A stretch of 64,000 nucleotides of DNA from Bdellovibrionales bacterium (lineage in GTDB: Bacteria > Bdellovibrionota > Bdellovibrionia > Bdellovibrionales > UBA1609). The stretch is taken from the NCBI GenBank assembly GCA_019695175.1, contig JAIBAM010000005.1, positions 1 through 64,000 on the forward strand, given 5' to 3'. This document shows, in pieces, positions 1 through 8,229 of the stretch (positions are counted from its first letter, which is position 1; each line of letters starts with the position of its first letter). The notes beneath the pieces were generated by a model, which was given only the letters and a program-made list of their open reading frames with translations, did no database searches and had not been told where the DNA came from. The position numbers and the translations under genes are program-made.

Positions 1-97
1 TGAGTACATAGAGACTTGGTATAACAAAAAAAGAAAACATTCTTCGCTTGGATATTTGAGTCCGGAGAGTTATAGAGAATCAACAACATCCGCTTAA
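1..97 (+). CDS. IS3-family transposase OrfB, C-terminal tail (cut by window edge)
   Basis: Frame 2 reads into the window and ends at the stop at 95-97. The 31 visible residues include the run YIETWYNKKRKHSSLGYLSP, the usual end of the integrase (rve) domain of IS3/IS150-type OrfB transposases, which catalyse cut-and-paste movement through a circular intermediate. The catalytic DDE residues lie upstream of the window, so it cannot be seen whether the gene is intact. The accessory character of the next 4.8 kb fits an insertion site. Confidence 0.75.
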   Translation, partial: EYIETWYNKKRKHSSLGYLSPESYRESTTSA

Positions 98-127
98 GAA
101 AGTGTCATTAAATTTTGGGGAATTCCA
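1..127 (+). mobile_element. Right end of an IS3-family insertion sequence
   Basis: Three bases after the transposase stop begins a GTGTCATTAAATTTTGGGG stretch ending in TTCCA near 127. IS3 elements usually place their right terminal inverted repeat, a G-rich stretch ending in CA, directly after orfB. The left end and any target-site duplication are outside the window, so the exact border is an estimate. Confidence 0.45.
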
Positions 128-242
128 ACGTTTTGCTTTCTTGCCCATAAATCCCCCCTTCGGTCTTGGACATAGTTCATCTAAAATTCCCTGACCGTCT
201 CCGAAACGAAACATCCTTCGGAGTGAGGTTCAGGTTAGATTC

Positions 243-270
243 TGTGTCCACTAAAACGGGGGAGGGTCAA
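243..270 (+). repeat. Possible second IS terminal inverted repeat
   Basis: The sequence GTGTCCACTAAAACGGGGGA followed by GGGTCA has the form of an IS3-type right inverted repeat (outer end TGACCCTCCCCCG when read inward). It differs from the end at 100-127, so it could be the remnant of another copy or of a nested insertion. No transposase frame survives between the two ends. Inferred from pattern only. Confidence 0.35.
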
Positions 271-304
271 ACAAATTAAGAGTTCATTAATAGAATTAAA
301 AATT

Positions 305-466
305 ATGACTAGCGGACTCATGTTTATACCTATGACTAAATGGTTCATATTTGTAGTTTTATTTTATGCTATCAACCCGATAGTCGCGTCAGCCTCACCA
401 AGGAAACTTGCATTAGTTCCTTGCTCACATTCCATTAACCTTGCTCTCATTCCATTAAAAAGTTAA
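305..466 (+). CDS. Short secretory reading frame, possibly the broken start of a gene
   Basis: This 53-codon frame begins MTSGLMFIPMTKWFIFVVLF and ends its hydrophobic stretch in IVASA-SP, which reads as a signal peptide with an AxA-like cleavage site. Only about 22 residues follow before the stop. The end of the frame runs through a 20-bp tandem duplication (419-458), and 20 bp is not a multiple of three. The frame may therefore be the truncated 5' end of a secreted protein gene. No good ribosome binding site is seen. I do not recognise a family; it could also be chance. Confidence 0.3.
   Translation: MTSGLMFIPMTKWFIFVVLFYAINPIVASASPRKLALVPCSHSINLALIPLKS
419..458. repeat. Imperfect 20-bp tandem repeat, two copies
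   Basis: CCTTGCTCACATTCCATTAA (419-438) is followed directly by CCTTGCTCTCATTCCATTAA (439-458), differing at one base. It lies within the short secretory frame at 305-466. The unit length is the same as in the repeat at 3751-3810, but the sequence differs. Confidence 0.85.
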
Positions 467-613
467 ACTTTTTCTATATCTGCAACTTTGGTGCAAGCGA
501 AATTCTTTAAACTAAACCAAGTTTTAAAGATCCGCTGGCGGGGAATTTGCGCATGCGTTTCTATGAAGTTCCTACTTTTGTTTCATTTGAAAAACTGGAG
601 GTAATACTACTCG

Positions 614-1657
614 ATGAAACTCTCTTTACAACTAATCACGATAATCAGTCTGCTTCTATGGCCTCTAATTTTATTTTTTTCAGTAATGCTCTTTGATTCG
701 CCTTCTTCATCTCAAAACTGGAATACGATCATAGTAGCTCTTTTAATTAACTTATATCCCATAATGCTTGCCTTTACTTTTTGGATTTTGGAATGGGATT
801 TTTTTAAAATTAACCCAAAATATTTTTTCTTTTCTACCATAATTATCTGTTTCAGCGGTATCGCTGGAATTGGTTATTTTAAATTGTTTAAAAATCTTAT
901 TTTGACTGTTCCACCCGTAGGCTATGCCTTGATCAAAGATAAGGTCTATTATAATGGCGAAGTCTTAACCGCAGACAGTGCTTCATTTTCCATTATCGAT
1001 TCCGAGACTAATGACTTAGCAAAAGATCGTTCGGCAGTTTACTTTCAAGGAAGCCTTTTAAAGGGCGCGGATCCCAAATCTTTTCTACCGATAAAAAATT
1101 CCAACCTCTATTTTAAAGATAAAAACCATGTCTTCTATAAAACAAATATTGTAGAAAACGCCGATCCAAACACTTTTACCCCCATTTATTTTAATCAAGA
1201 TAAAACAAGTTATTTTAGAGATAAAAATCATATTTTTTTACTAGGGAAAGAAATCCCTAGTGTTGAGGCCTCCTCTTTTCAGCTCATCGACAACCACTAT
1301 TTTAAAGACCAAAATGGGGTTTATTATGACGGCCACAAATTAAATCGAGCTAACAAAGATACCTTTAGCGCCATTACAAACCAAGAGGGTTGGGCCAAGG
1401 ACTCAAGCACCATTTATTGTCATGGAAATTTAATTTACGAAGGAAGCACTAAAGAATTCATTCTTTTAGAGAGAAATTACGCTAAAGATTTAAATAAAGT
1501 TTATTATATAAAAGATTGTAGGACGCTGATGGAACTAAAAGATGCGAATCTCTCTAAATTTAAATCCTATTTATACCATCCATCCACCCAAAGCGATGCC
1601 ACCGATGGAGTTCACTTTTGGCTTCTGGGAAAACTTCTTGAAAAAAAAGCTCCTTAA
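614..1657 (+). CDS. DKNYY-repeat membrane-anchored protein
   Basis: The 347-aa product has three predicted membrane segments in its first 95 residues (about 7-27, 38-59 and 72-93), then about 240 residues built from repeats of the kind YFKDKNHVFY...ADPNTF (about 104-310). These are DKNYY-family units, recognisable by the D-K-N-x-V-Y-Y core and the following Ala-Asp/Asn-x-x-(S/T)-F turn. The family has no established biochemical role and occurs in secreted or surface-anchored proteins. The repeat part probably faces the periplasm or the cell exterior. The ATG start fits the membrane N-terminus, although GGAGG is some 13 bases upstream. It stands alone beside IS remnants and has a strong hairpin downstream. 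Confidence 0.75.
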   Translation: MKLSLQLITIISLLLWPLILFFSVMLFDSPSSSQNWNTIIVALLINLYPIMLAFTFWILEWDFFKINPKYFFFSTIIICFSGIAGIGYFKLFKNLILTVPPVGYALIKDKVYYNGEVLTADSASFSIIDSETNDLAKDRSAVYFQGSLLKGADPKSFLPIKNSNLYFKDKNHVFYKTNIVENADPNTFTPIYFNQDKTSYFRDKNHIFLLGKEIPSVEASSFQLIDNHYFKDQNGVYYDGHKLNRANKDTFSAITNQEGWAKDSSTIYCHGNLIYEGSTKEFILLERNYAKDLNKVYYIKDCRTLMELKDANLSKFKSYLYHPSTQSDATDGVHFWLLGKLLEKKAP

Positions 1658-1711
1658 GACCTGTTCCAAGAAGTTATCTTTAAGATTTGTTCCAAAAAGA
1701 TAAACTCTAAA

Positions 1712-1751
1712 TATAGAGGATCCCATTGTCTAAACAATAGGATCCTCTATA
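1712..1751. terminator. Long hairpin downstream of the DKNYY gene
   Basis: TATAGAGGATCCCATTGT, loop CTAA, then ACAATAGGATCCTCTATA form an 18-bp stem with one C/A mismatch. The arms are flanked by near-identical ACTCTAAA direct repeats. No U-tract follows on either strand, so this is not a textbook intrinsic terminator. It could still stop or protect transcripts, or be a small mobile or REP-like palindrome. Confidence 0.4.
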
Positions 1752-1760
1752 AAACTCTAA

Positions 1761-1784
1761 ACGGATAAACGGATAAACGGATAA
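1761..1784. repeat. Three tandem copies of ACGGATAA
   Basis: The 8-bp unit ACGGATAA is present three times without interruption, ending in a run of A. It begins nine bases after the hairpin. It is outside any gene, and copy number could vary by slippage. Confidence 0.85.
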
Positions 1785-1967
1785 AAAAACTTCGTTAAAA
1801 TCTTTGAAATGCCAAATAAATATAATACACAATTCAGTAAAATAGATTTAATTTACATGATGTTTTGTAAAAATTATTCTACAATCGATTGGTTTTGCTC
1901 AACAGACAGAGATATGCTACCACTTGTTTTTATAAAAAAACTTATTTTATCTTATTAAACTTAAACA

Positions 1968-2990
1968 ATGATTGTATTATATAAAAAATTGAATGGCCTG
2001 TGCGGCATTGTTAATTTTAACACTCCTTGTTTCAGGATTGTCTTTAGTTTAGTAATTATTCTTTTAAGCACCCATTTTCATTCTGTAATCTTCCCACCAG
2101 TTCAAGCAGAGACTAATGGTACTGGTACTGAGATATTTTTTTATTGTCACCCAGCGACCCGCATTACCGACTCCATCAATGATACTTTAAAAAGTAATGC
2201 ACCCTACAGATGGAGAGGTTACGACCTTGACGTCCAGATTGACCCGAACGGAACAATCCAAGTTAAAAGTAAACCTAACCTTATTGGAACACCGGCTTCC
2301 GCAACTACTACCCCAGGTCAAGTTCTAGTTACAAATCCTATTTTTGATCTGGTAAATGGCAAAGCAGAAATCCACTTCTTTTCTCAATATTTGCCAAGCA
2401 CAGGGACCCATATAAATGCGGGTGTTGCTTTGATAAGTATAACTCATTTCGTTACGGAGGAGAGGGGGGCCTTTACTCAAACAAAAAAAATAGATACAAT
2501 TGTTTTAGTAACCCCACAAGGTTTGTTTACATTTTCTGTTGCGGCAGATGATCAAGAACATTTTTCATTTTTTGTAAATAGAACACTCCAAAATGATAAT
2601 GGAATTCAACGAATAACTTACACCTTACTGCGATCAACAATTCAACTAAAACCTGAGGCCCCAGAAGATAAACTCCAGACCAAAATATTCATGATGGGCT
2701 TCGAAGATTGGAGAAACTGGGTCTTACACGAGCCCTTGGCGCAACTCACCCTAGAAGTTGATCAAGGTGGAATTATTAATAGGGTGACACAACACATATT
2801 CACATCCGATCCCGATCATGTAGAGCCCATGACTCATCAAATAGAAGCTCCTGGTGCTAATGGTACTACATTTTTTTTATTTAACCCCCTCGGACCTTCC
2901 TCAGTAGAACGAAGTGATTTTTGGAGACGGTTTCTCAGAGATTCACCATTTATTCGTCGGTGTATACATCTCCTCCTTGGAGGTCCGTAG
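1968..2990 (+). CDS. Secreted protein of unknown family, paralogue of the gene at 3409-4846
   Basis: The 340-aa product starts with a long basic N-region, a hydrophobic stretch at about 24-38 and a likely signal-peptidase site after PVQA (about residue 48), so it is probably exported. The mature part is rich in beta-prone segments and has no recognised domain. Segments such as IDTIVLVTPQGLFTF and LPSTGTHINAGVALISI resemble QITLILATPYGLITF and SPSTRTDHVTSEGIAVLV in the products around 3409-4846, so the two are members of one local family. No clear Shine-Dalgarno precedes the ATG, leaving the start uncertain. Function unknown. Confidence 0.6.
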   Translation: MIVLYKKLNGLCGIVNFNTPCFRIVFSLVIILLSTHFHSVIFPPVQAETNGTGTEIFFYCHPATRITDSINDTLKSNAPYRWRGYDLDVQIDPNGTIQVKSKPNLIGTPASATTTPGQVLVTNPIFDLVNGKAEIHFFSQYLPSTGTHINAGVALISITHFVTEERGAFTQTKKIDTIVLVTPQGLFTFSVAADDQEHFSFFVNRTLQNDNGIQRITYTLLRSTIQLKPEAPEDKLQTKIFMMGFEDWRNWVLHEPLAQLTLEVDQGGIINRVTQHIFTSDPDHVEPMTHQIEAPGANGTTFFLFNPLGPSSVERSDFWRRFLRDSPFIRRCIHLLLGGP

Positions 2991-3408
2991 AAACTCTTCT
3001 TAACCAATTAGTTTGAATCTCAATTTTAAACTTATCCACTTTTAGCCAAAGTTGAGAGAATGAGAGAAAATTACATGGTTTATTGAAAAAAATATTCTAT
3101 AAATTTAATTCTTTTGCAACCCCTATTGAAGTTATGTTAGCGAACAACTACTGTTTAAATTAATAGAATTTATCTCTTATTAAGATTTGTGACACAACAA
3201 GATTAATTCTCTCCACTTTGAGTCACTGCCAGGAAAAGAACCATTGTTGTTTGATGATTGAATATTAAATATTGAGAACGACTTCTAGAACTCTGTTTAG
3301 ATAAAATGCATGCGGATTACATCCACTCATTTTGATTACTAATTTTAATTTGGAACATTTATAAAAATGCCTAGGAACTAAAAAAAGAAAAAGATCAAAG
3401 GTTGATTC
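2991..3408. other. 418-bp gene-free AT-rich stretch
   Basis: No RNA gene, hairpin terminator or convincing coding frame is visible. It presumably holds the promoter of the following secreted-protein gene. Confidence 0.5.
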
Positions 3409-3792
3409 ATGAATAGGAATAGATTTCAACTCACCCAATCCAAACTTCGACATAATAAAACACATAAAACCACAACTAAAATAAATCCAGCTTTTCTTAG
3501 TTTTCTCTTTTGTTGTTTTGCCTCTGGTTACTCCCTCTTTTTAGATCCAACTTATGCTGATGTTACTACGGATACGTTGAGTCAACCTTCACAAGAAGTA
3601 ACTCTTGCTCCTGCAACCCCAAGGACTCAACCTGGATTACCAATAAAAATTTTTTCTAGCAATTCATTGTTAATTCAAGCTTCAATGAGACAAATTGCTG
3701 TCCGACACCCTGAAATACCTGGAATTGCTTTAGCTACACCTGCCTTTCTTGATCCTTCTCATGAACACATAATCCTTCTCATGAACACATAA
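3409..3792 (+). pseudogene. 5' part of a frameshifted secreted-protein gene
   Basis: This 127-codon frame has a long basic N-region, a hydrophobic stretch at about 29-45 and a likely cleavage after TYA (about residue 50). Reading enters a triplicated 20-bp repeat at 3751-3810 and ends in its second copy after ...HEHIILLMNT. With only one copy, the frame would run on through HEHIVTFYHFTSTETN into the frame at 3857-4846, giving one protein of about 465 residues. Two or more copies all stop early. The gene is thus off in this sequence, by slippage during replication or possibly by an assembly artefact. Confidence 0.65.
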
Positions 3793-3810
3793 TCCTTCTC
3801 ATGAACACAT
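3751..3810. repeat. Triplicated 20-bp repeat that breaks a reading frame
   Basis: The unit AATCCTTCTCATGAACACAT is present three times in a row; the first copy has G instead of A at its first base. Removing two copies (40 bp) restores one open frame from 3409 to 4846. A unit of this length that is not a multiple of three could act as an on/off switch by copy-number change. Confidence 0.9.
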
Positions 3811-3856
3811 AGTTACATTTTATCACTTCACCTCAACAGAAACAAATCCCCTTATT

Positions 3857-4846
3857 TTGATAATGATCTTAGATACAATGGCTGCTCATGCTCAAATAAC
3901 ACTCATTCTTGCAACACCATATGGCTTGATTACATTTCCTAGAATAGCTGAATATGTTGGCTGCCAGTCATTCTCAATTACAACAACCACTATTTCAACT
4001 GCTCTAGGTAATCGGGTTACCTATTCCCTATCACCTGCCCAGGCACCTGCCCAAGGCGATCCAGATGTCATTACTCCTCGAGCTAATATGATTGCCGAAG
4101 CTACTTTTAATTTAGATGCTGATGGTTTGGTGACTAGAGCAAATGGTACTTTAATGACCAGTAATACTGGTGTTCCAGCAACTATATTACCTTACTTTCC
4201 TGCAGCGTATCCTCAAACATCAAGATTTACGGATACATTAGCCCGAACCTTGGCGAAACCTGAAATTGGTTCAAGACATAATTCAGATCCTTCTTTACCG
4301 AATATTTCATTAGAAACACGTCCCAACCCAGTAGATATAAACGAAGTTTATTTATTTTTAAAAATTCGTCGGAGTATTTTTCACTTAAGAGGAATCACTT
4401 TCAACTTAGGAACATTCGATTTTCATACAACAATGCCAGAAATCCTAGCGATTAGAAGAATTCCATTATCAATGGAATTTAGCCCAAGCACAAGAACAGA
4501 TCATGTAACTAGCGAAGGCATAGCTGTTTTAGTGTGGCTCAATAACAAACCCTACGTGTTTGTTATTGATAAACATCATAATACGGTTCACTCTTTTGTA
4601 TTACCTATTACTGATCTACTCCAACTTCAGAATCAAGATAATCCAAGAAAAACCATGGCGCTCGCAAGAGCCATTTTTTATGACGCCGATTTAAAATTTA
4701 CTACCTCATATGTAATGGGAATTGCCGACTATGCACTGACATTTTTTCATCCATTTTTCATTCCACTTGGCATCACATCATTAGTACACAGAACTAGTAG
4801 AGTCCCTGCAATCAACCGTCCCAGTTGTGGTGACCTTTTAAACTAA
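3857..4846 (+). pseudogene. 3' part of the frameshifted secreted-protein gene (two family modules)
   Basis: The frame is open from just after the 20-bp repeats to 4846; the ATG at 3857 is merely the first one available, so independent translation is doubtful. The product seems to contain two related modules. The first includes LILATPYGLITF and AEATFNLDADGLVTRANG; the second includes SPSTRTDHVTSEGIAVLV and LARAIFYDADLKFTTSY. Both resemble parts of the 340-aa product at 1968-2990. No catalytic motif or known domain is recognised. If joined to the upstream fragment it would be an exported two-module protein. Function unknown. Confidence 0.6.
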
Positions 4847-4881
4847 TTTCTTCTCACGGCAGTTAGTTCCCGAGCTTAAAT

Positions 4882-6720
4882 TCAAAAATGATGTGCGAAG
4901 TGCATCTCAAACATCAAACCTTCTTTTTCTTTTGAGATTTTCTGAGTCCATAACGCATTAAGAACAAGTGAATAATTAGTATTTATATGTTTAGTTGCTA
5001 ACAGATCTAAAGTTGAAAAACTCTCTGCCCCATAAGAACGACTGAACAGGGTTTCCAATCGCTCTTGGATCTGGAAAACATAGTTGGAGCCAGGACGGAT
5101 TACCATCCCCAAAACCGCACTTGGTCCCAGACGTAAATCTAGGGTACGACCCTCTCTGGATGAAATTCCATCCAAAGCCCCTCCCATCAAAACGTATCCT
5201 AGGGTTCGGTCTAGAATATCAGAAGAATAGCCCATCTCCATGGAACCCCGCCAACCATGACAGTTAACACAGTCCCCAATCCACAGAGGTTTAAATGCCA
5301 ATTGTGCAGCCCATGATTTTTGCTTATCGAGATCAGAAAAGCTTTGCAGCGATTTAATTTCAATTAAATTCATTTCATGTAGTTTAATTTTGTTTTGAAT
5401 TCCATGATTCTCAATACGAAAATCTGAATCTAAAAATAGCAACTGAGTGTGGGGCAAAAACCCAGTGTCAACATCGTTGATGGCATGTAGCGCTGGCCTA
5501 AAACCCAACTGCATAAATGGCACTGAATCCTGATACCCACCACCGGCTCGCAGTTGCATCGAGTGATGAGCATAGAGAGGATTCATTTTTAAATCATCCC
5601 CTTCTCTGAGCGGTAAAGAATTCCTTACCACAGGAAGATGAGACCTCATAGCAGTGGCTCGAGCAAATAAAGCTCGAGAATCAGCAGAACCTTGCTTTAT
5701 TTCATTCATAGCCAAAGTAGCAACCAACGCACTTGCCACCTGAGGATCGACAACTTTTTCTATGAGATGTCGACCCAATAAAACCTGACGTAATTGTTGT
5801 TTTTGTCCTGAATCTAAATCATCAAACTGAGTGGCAACCTTACGACGCAAAGAAGGTTTGAAATTACTTTTTTTTATCAGTTGATTTTGGGCCAAAATTT
5901 TAAGCGTTTCTTGAGGGGTGACAAAAAAACCATCCGCGGGCCGAGACAACTCCACCTTTTCATTGGCCACTTCAAGTAATTTTAAAAGTTGATAGGAACA
6001 ATTTCGATTTAAAAATTTATAGGTTGTTCGACCTGCACGTGATAATTCCCATGCATGGGCAAAAATTCGTTGACGTTCCTCCCTGTTGAATTGAAGTTCG
6101 TATTCCCACAAATCTCTATTTTCCCTGTTGGCATAACCATGGATTTTGGGATAATAGCGATCCCACTGGTACTCACCCAAGTATCCCCCCAGCAATCCTT
6201 TAAGCGCATAAATAAGACCGCCTTCCCCTTGTTGAACTTGAGCGGAGTAAGTCAACGAATAACCCAAAAGCCCCTGACGATACGCCCGATCCAAACGCAA
6301 AAAACTGTGCCCAAAAGCAGAGGCCGGATTGCCGACAAACTGAGTCGCATAAATGTAAGAAATAGATTCTGGTTCTGCTCTCTGACTCCATTGCTTGAAG
6401 GAGGAGCAGTCATTTTTTGTGTGCACACTGAAATTTTGGGTCAGAAATCGAAGCCGTGCCGGAAATCGACAGGAAAATCGCTTTTCCTCTTCGAGACCCT
6501 CAGGTTCATTTTTGATATAATTAATTTCTGTTTGTAATTCTTTTTGCGGATCACTGGCACCGTCCGGATGCAAAAAAAAATTAGGATCCATCACATCACT
6601 TTTTTGATTTCTTTCATCAAAATGCAAAAGACGCCACCAAAGTTTTTTTGAATCAGCATGGGAAAGCGGCATCCCCATTACAAACAATTTCAAAATAAAG
6701 CAAAAATTAAATACGTTCAA
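4882..6720 (-). CDS. DUF4105 (Lnb N-terminal-like) exported protein with C-terminal barrel-like region
   Basis: The 612-aa product has a signal peptide ending near SHA-DS (about residue 22). Residues about 120-260 form a DUF4105 domain, with the motif NPASAFGHSF around His138 and NRNCSYQLL around Cys241. The order His then Cys resembles circularly permuted NlpC/P60-like enzymes, so a papain-like hydrolase or transferase role in the periplasm is possible but unproven. The C-terminal half is rich in alternating beta segments and ends in ...FAHHF, like an outer-membrane barrel. The TTG start at 6720 overlaps the end of the upstream DUF3015 gene by 14 bases, suggesting translational coupling. Confidence 0.75.
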   Translation of the reverse strand: MNVFNFCFILKLFVMGMPLSHADSKKLWWRLLHFDERNQKSDVMDPNFFLHPDGASDPQKELQTEINYIKNEPEGLEEEKRFSCRFPARLRFLTQNFSVHTKNDCSSFKQWSQRAEPESISYIYATQFVGNPASAFGHSFLRLDRAYRQGLLGYSLTYSAQVQQGEGGLIYALKGLLGGYLGEYQWDRYYPKIHGYANRENRDLWEYELQFNREERQRIFAHAWELSRAGRTTYKFLNRNCSYQLLKLLEVANEKVELSRPADGFFVTPQETLKILAQNQLIKKSNFKPSLRRKVATQFDDLDSGQKQQLRQVLLGRHLIEKVVDPQVASALVATLAMNEIKQGSADSRALFARATAMRSHLPVVRNSLPLREGDDLKMNPLYAHHSMQLRAGGGYQDSVPFMQLGFRPALHAINDVDTGFLPHTQLLFLDSDFRIENHGIQNKIKLHEMNLIEIKSLQSFSDLDKQKSWAAQLAFKPLWIGDCVNCHGWRGSMEMGYSSDILDRTLGYVLMGGALDGISSREGRTLDLRLGPSAVLGMVIRPGSNYVFQIQERLETLFSRSYGAESFSTLDLLATKHINTNYSLVLNALWTQKISKEKEGLMFEMHFAHHF

Positions 6721-7231
6721 GATTGCAACTGTGAGTGAGAACTTTACTTCTGGACAAATGATCGGTAATGCGGTCTTTAATTGCTAAAGAATTCTCTGAA
6801 CTCACATTGCTGAAAATTTGTCCATGATTCTCTTTTAACATCTCAATGAATTGAGTTTGCACACTTTGATCACATCCATAGAGTGTGGCCAAAGAGGTGA
6901 CATGCTCGCCCTGCCCCTCAGCAGACTCCATTTTAAGCTCAGTCATAGTTTCGGCAATGTACATGTGTCGCTCCTCTTCCGCCTTTGCAAAAGCTTTACA
7001 GTCCCCTGTCGAAGACACATAAGAAGTCGTGGAAGTAGAACTTTGTGAAGTGGCTTGCGAGGTCAATTGTGCAAAATATTCCACAAATATATTTCCGATA
7101 TTTTTACTTTTAGATTCAGTTATCGGCCATGGTTTATAAACATTTTTACACTTACTCCACTTAAAAGCATGAGCTGAGGGTCCCCCCCCTAGGGAAATCG
7201 CTATTAAAACAAGTCCTATTTTTTTTGTCAT
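6707..7231 (-). CDS. DUF3015 family exported protein
   Basis: This 174-aa protein has a typical signal peptide (MTKKIGLVLIAISLGGGPSA-HAF). The mature part shows the DUF3015 pattern: a Ser/Thr-rich stretch leading to a Cys (STSTTSYVSSTGDC), then a helix pair with ESAEGQGEHVTSLATLYGC and a final segment ...NHGQIFS. The family is periplasmic and of unknown function. It is the first gene of a two-gene operon with the DUF4105 protein, which suggests the two act together in the envelope. The alpha/beta hydrolase gene is divergent, so the promoter lies in the short region above 7231. Confidence 0.75.
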   Translation of the reverse strand: MTKKIGLVLIAISLGGGPSAHAFKWSKCKNVYKPWPITESKSKNIGNIFVEYFAQLTSQATSQSSTSTTSYVSSTGDCKAFAKAEEERHMYIAETMTELKMESAEGQGEHVTSLATLYGCDQSVQTQFIEMLKENHGQIFSNVSSENSLAIKDRITDHLSRSKVLTHSCNLERI

Positions 7232-7359
7232 AAATTCCCCTCCCTGTGGATTTTGTCTCTCAATTAAACATCGGAAGTTTTTTTTCTATGGATAAGCTAT
7301 GCAAAGGTCCGAATATCATCCAGTTGAACCCATGTTTTTGCCATGCACACGCCGATACT

Positions 7360-8229
7360 ATGGGAATGCATCAACTCCCTAGGTTTTATTCTCTTTTATT
7401 TCTAGTTATTATTCTCGGTGGCACTCTCCATTGCTCCAATCTGCTCTATTACCCCGACCATGTAATGTACATAGAAGAAGACCTCATGGAGTTTAAACCT
7501 GAGGATGTCCTTCTTAAAATCCCGTCCAACGATGTCGTCCATGGTTGGTATTTTACAGCCAAGGTCCAGCCCAAAGGAGTTATTGTTTTTTTTCATGGCA
7601 ATGGACAAAATCGATCCTCTCATATCACTGAGGTGTATTGGCTTCTTAAAGCAGGATACAATCTCTTTGTCCCAGAATATCCTGGATACGGAGAAACCGA
7701 AGGCACCCCCACACCCCAGAATACGGTGCAAACGGGACATGCAGCTCTTCGTTATGTAGCCCAAAGAAATCCCAACCTGCCAATGATTGTCTACGGTCAA
7801 AGCTTGGGTGGAGCTGTAGCTCTTCGCTCAGTTCTAGATTTAAAAAGTGAAATTAAATTTTGTTTATTTATTGCAGACTCTACTTTTCTTTCCTATCGCA
7901 GAGTGGGTCAGAAAATTCTATCCAAAACGTGGTTCACCTGGCCCTTTCAAATGCTTGCCAAAATCCTGCTCAATGATGAATTTGCGCCAGGTGATCAGAT
8001 CACAAAATTTCCTGCCCCTTTACTTGTAATTCATGATCAAAAAGATCCTGTCGTTCCCTTCAGTTTTGGAGAGGAAATTTTCCTGAAGTCACCCGAACCA
8101 AAGGATATTTGGCGACTGAATGAAAGTAAACACGGACAACCTTTCAGTGGCGCTCAGGGTTTAACTAATCGCAAGCGATTTCTCAATAAATTATCCACAG
8201 TGATACTTCTAAATGAGGCGAAGCCATAA
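7360..8229 (+). CDS. Exported or membrane-anchored alpha/beta hydrolase
   Basis: The 289-aa product begins MGMHQLPRFYSLLFLVIILG and reaches a Cys in GTLHC that could be a poor lipobox. It then shows an alpha/beta hydrolase fold: oxyanion motif FFHGNGQ, nucleophile elbow GQSLGG, acid near HDQKDPVVP and His in ESKHGQPF. It resembles the BEM46/ABHD13-like serine hydrolases, whose substrates are mostly unknown. The frame stays open upstream to a GTG at 7246, but that start would leave only 14 bases to the divergent DUF3015 gene. The ATG at 7360 (or 7366) gives a clean signal peptide and room for promoters, so I prefer it. Confidence 0.7.
   Translation: MGMHQLPRFYSLLFLVIILGGTLHCSNLLYYPDHVMYIEEDLMEFKPEDVLLKIPSNDVVHGWYFTAKVQPKGVIVFFHGNGQNRSSHITEVYWLLKAGYNLFVPEYPGYGETEGTPTPQNTVQTGHAALRYVAQRNPNLPMIVYGQSLGGAVALRSVLDLKSEIKFCLFIADSTFLSYRRVGQKILSKTWFTWPFQMLAKILLNDEFAPGDQITKFPAPLLVIHDQKDPVVPFSFGEEIFLKSPEPKDIWRLNESKHGQPFSGAQGLTNRKRFLNKLSTVILLNEAKP

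Larger units (their letters stand above)
98..613. other. 516-bp accessory spacer with IS remnants and one small reading frame
   Basis: The stretch between the transposase tail and the DKNYY gene holds two candidate IS ends (about 100-127 and 243-270), a short secretory reading frame (305-466) and a 20-bp tandem repeat (419-458). No RNA gene or clear terminator is seen. A GGAGG at about 597-601 may serve the 614 start, although it lies some 13 bases upstream, which is long. Confidence 0.5.
1658..1967. other. 310-bp gene-free stretch with hairpin and short repeats
   Basis: It contains the long inverted repeat at 1712-1751 and three copies of an 8-bp unit at 1761-1784. The rest is very AT-rich and presumably carries the promoter of the next gene, but no clear -35/-10 pair can be chosen by eye. 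Confidence 0.5.

Noticed and set aside
3265-3465. 66-codon minus-strand frame
   Set aside because: Overlaps the signal-peptide start of the secreted-protein gene, has no ribosome site and no recognisable product; AT-rich chance frame.
6055-6537. 160-codon plus-strand frame
   Set aside because: Lies opposite the well-supported DUF4105 gene; its product has no domain and follows from codon bias of the other strand.
7402-7800. 132-codon minus-strand frame
   Set aside because: Antisense to the alpha/beta hydrolase, whose catalytic motifs are on the plus strand.
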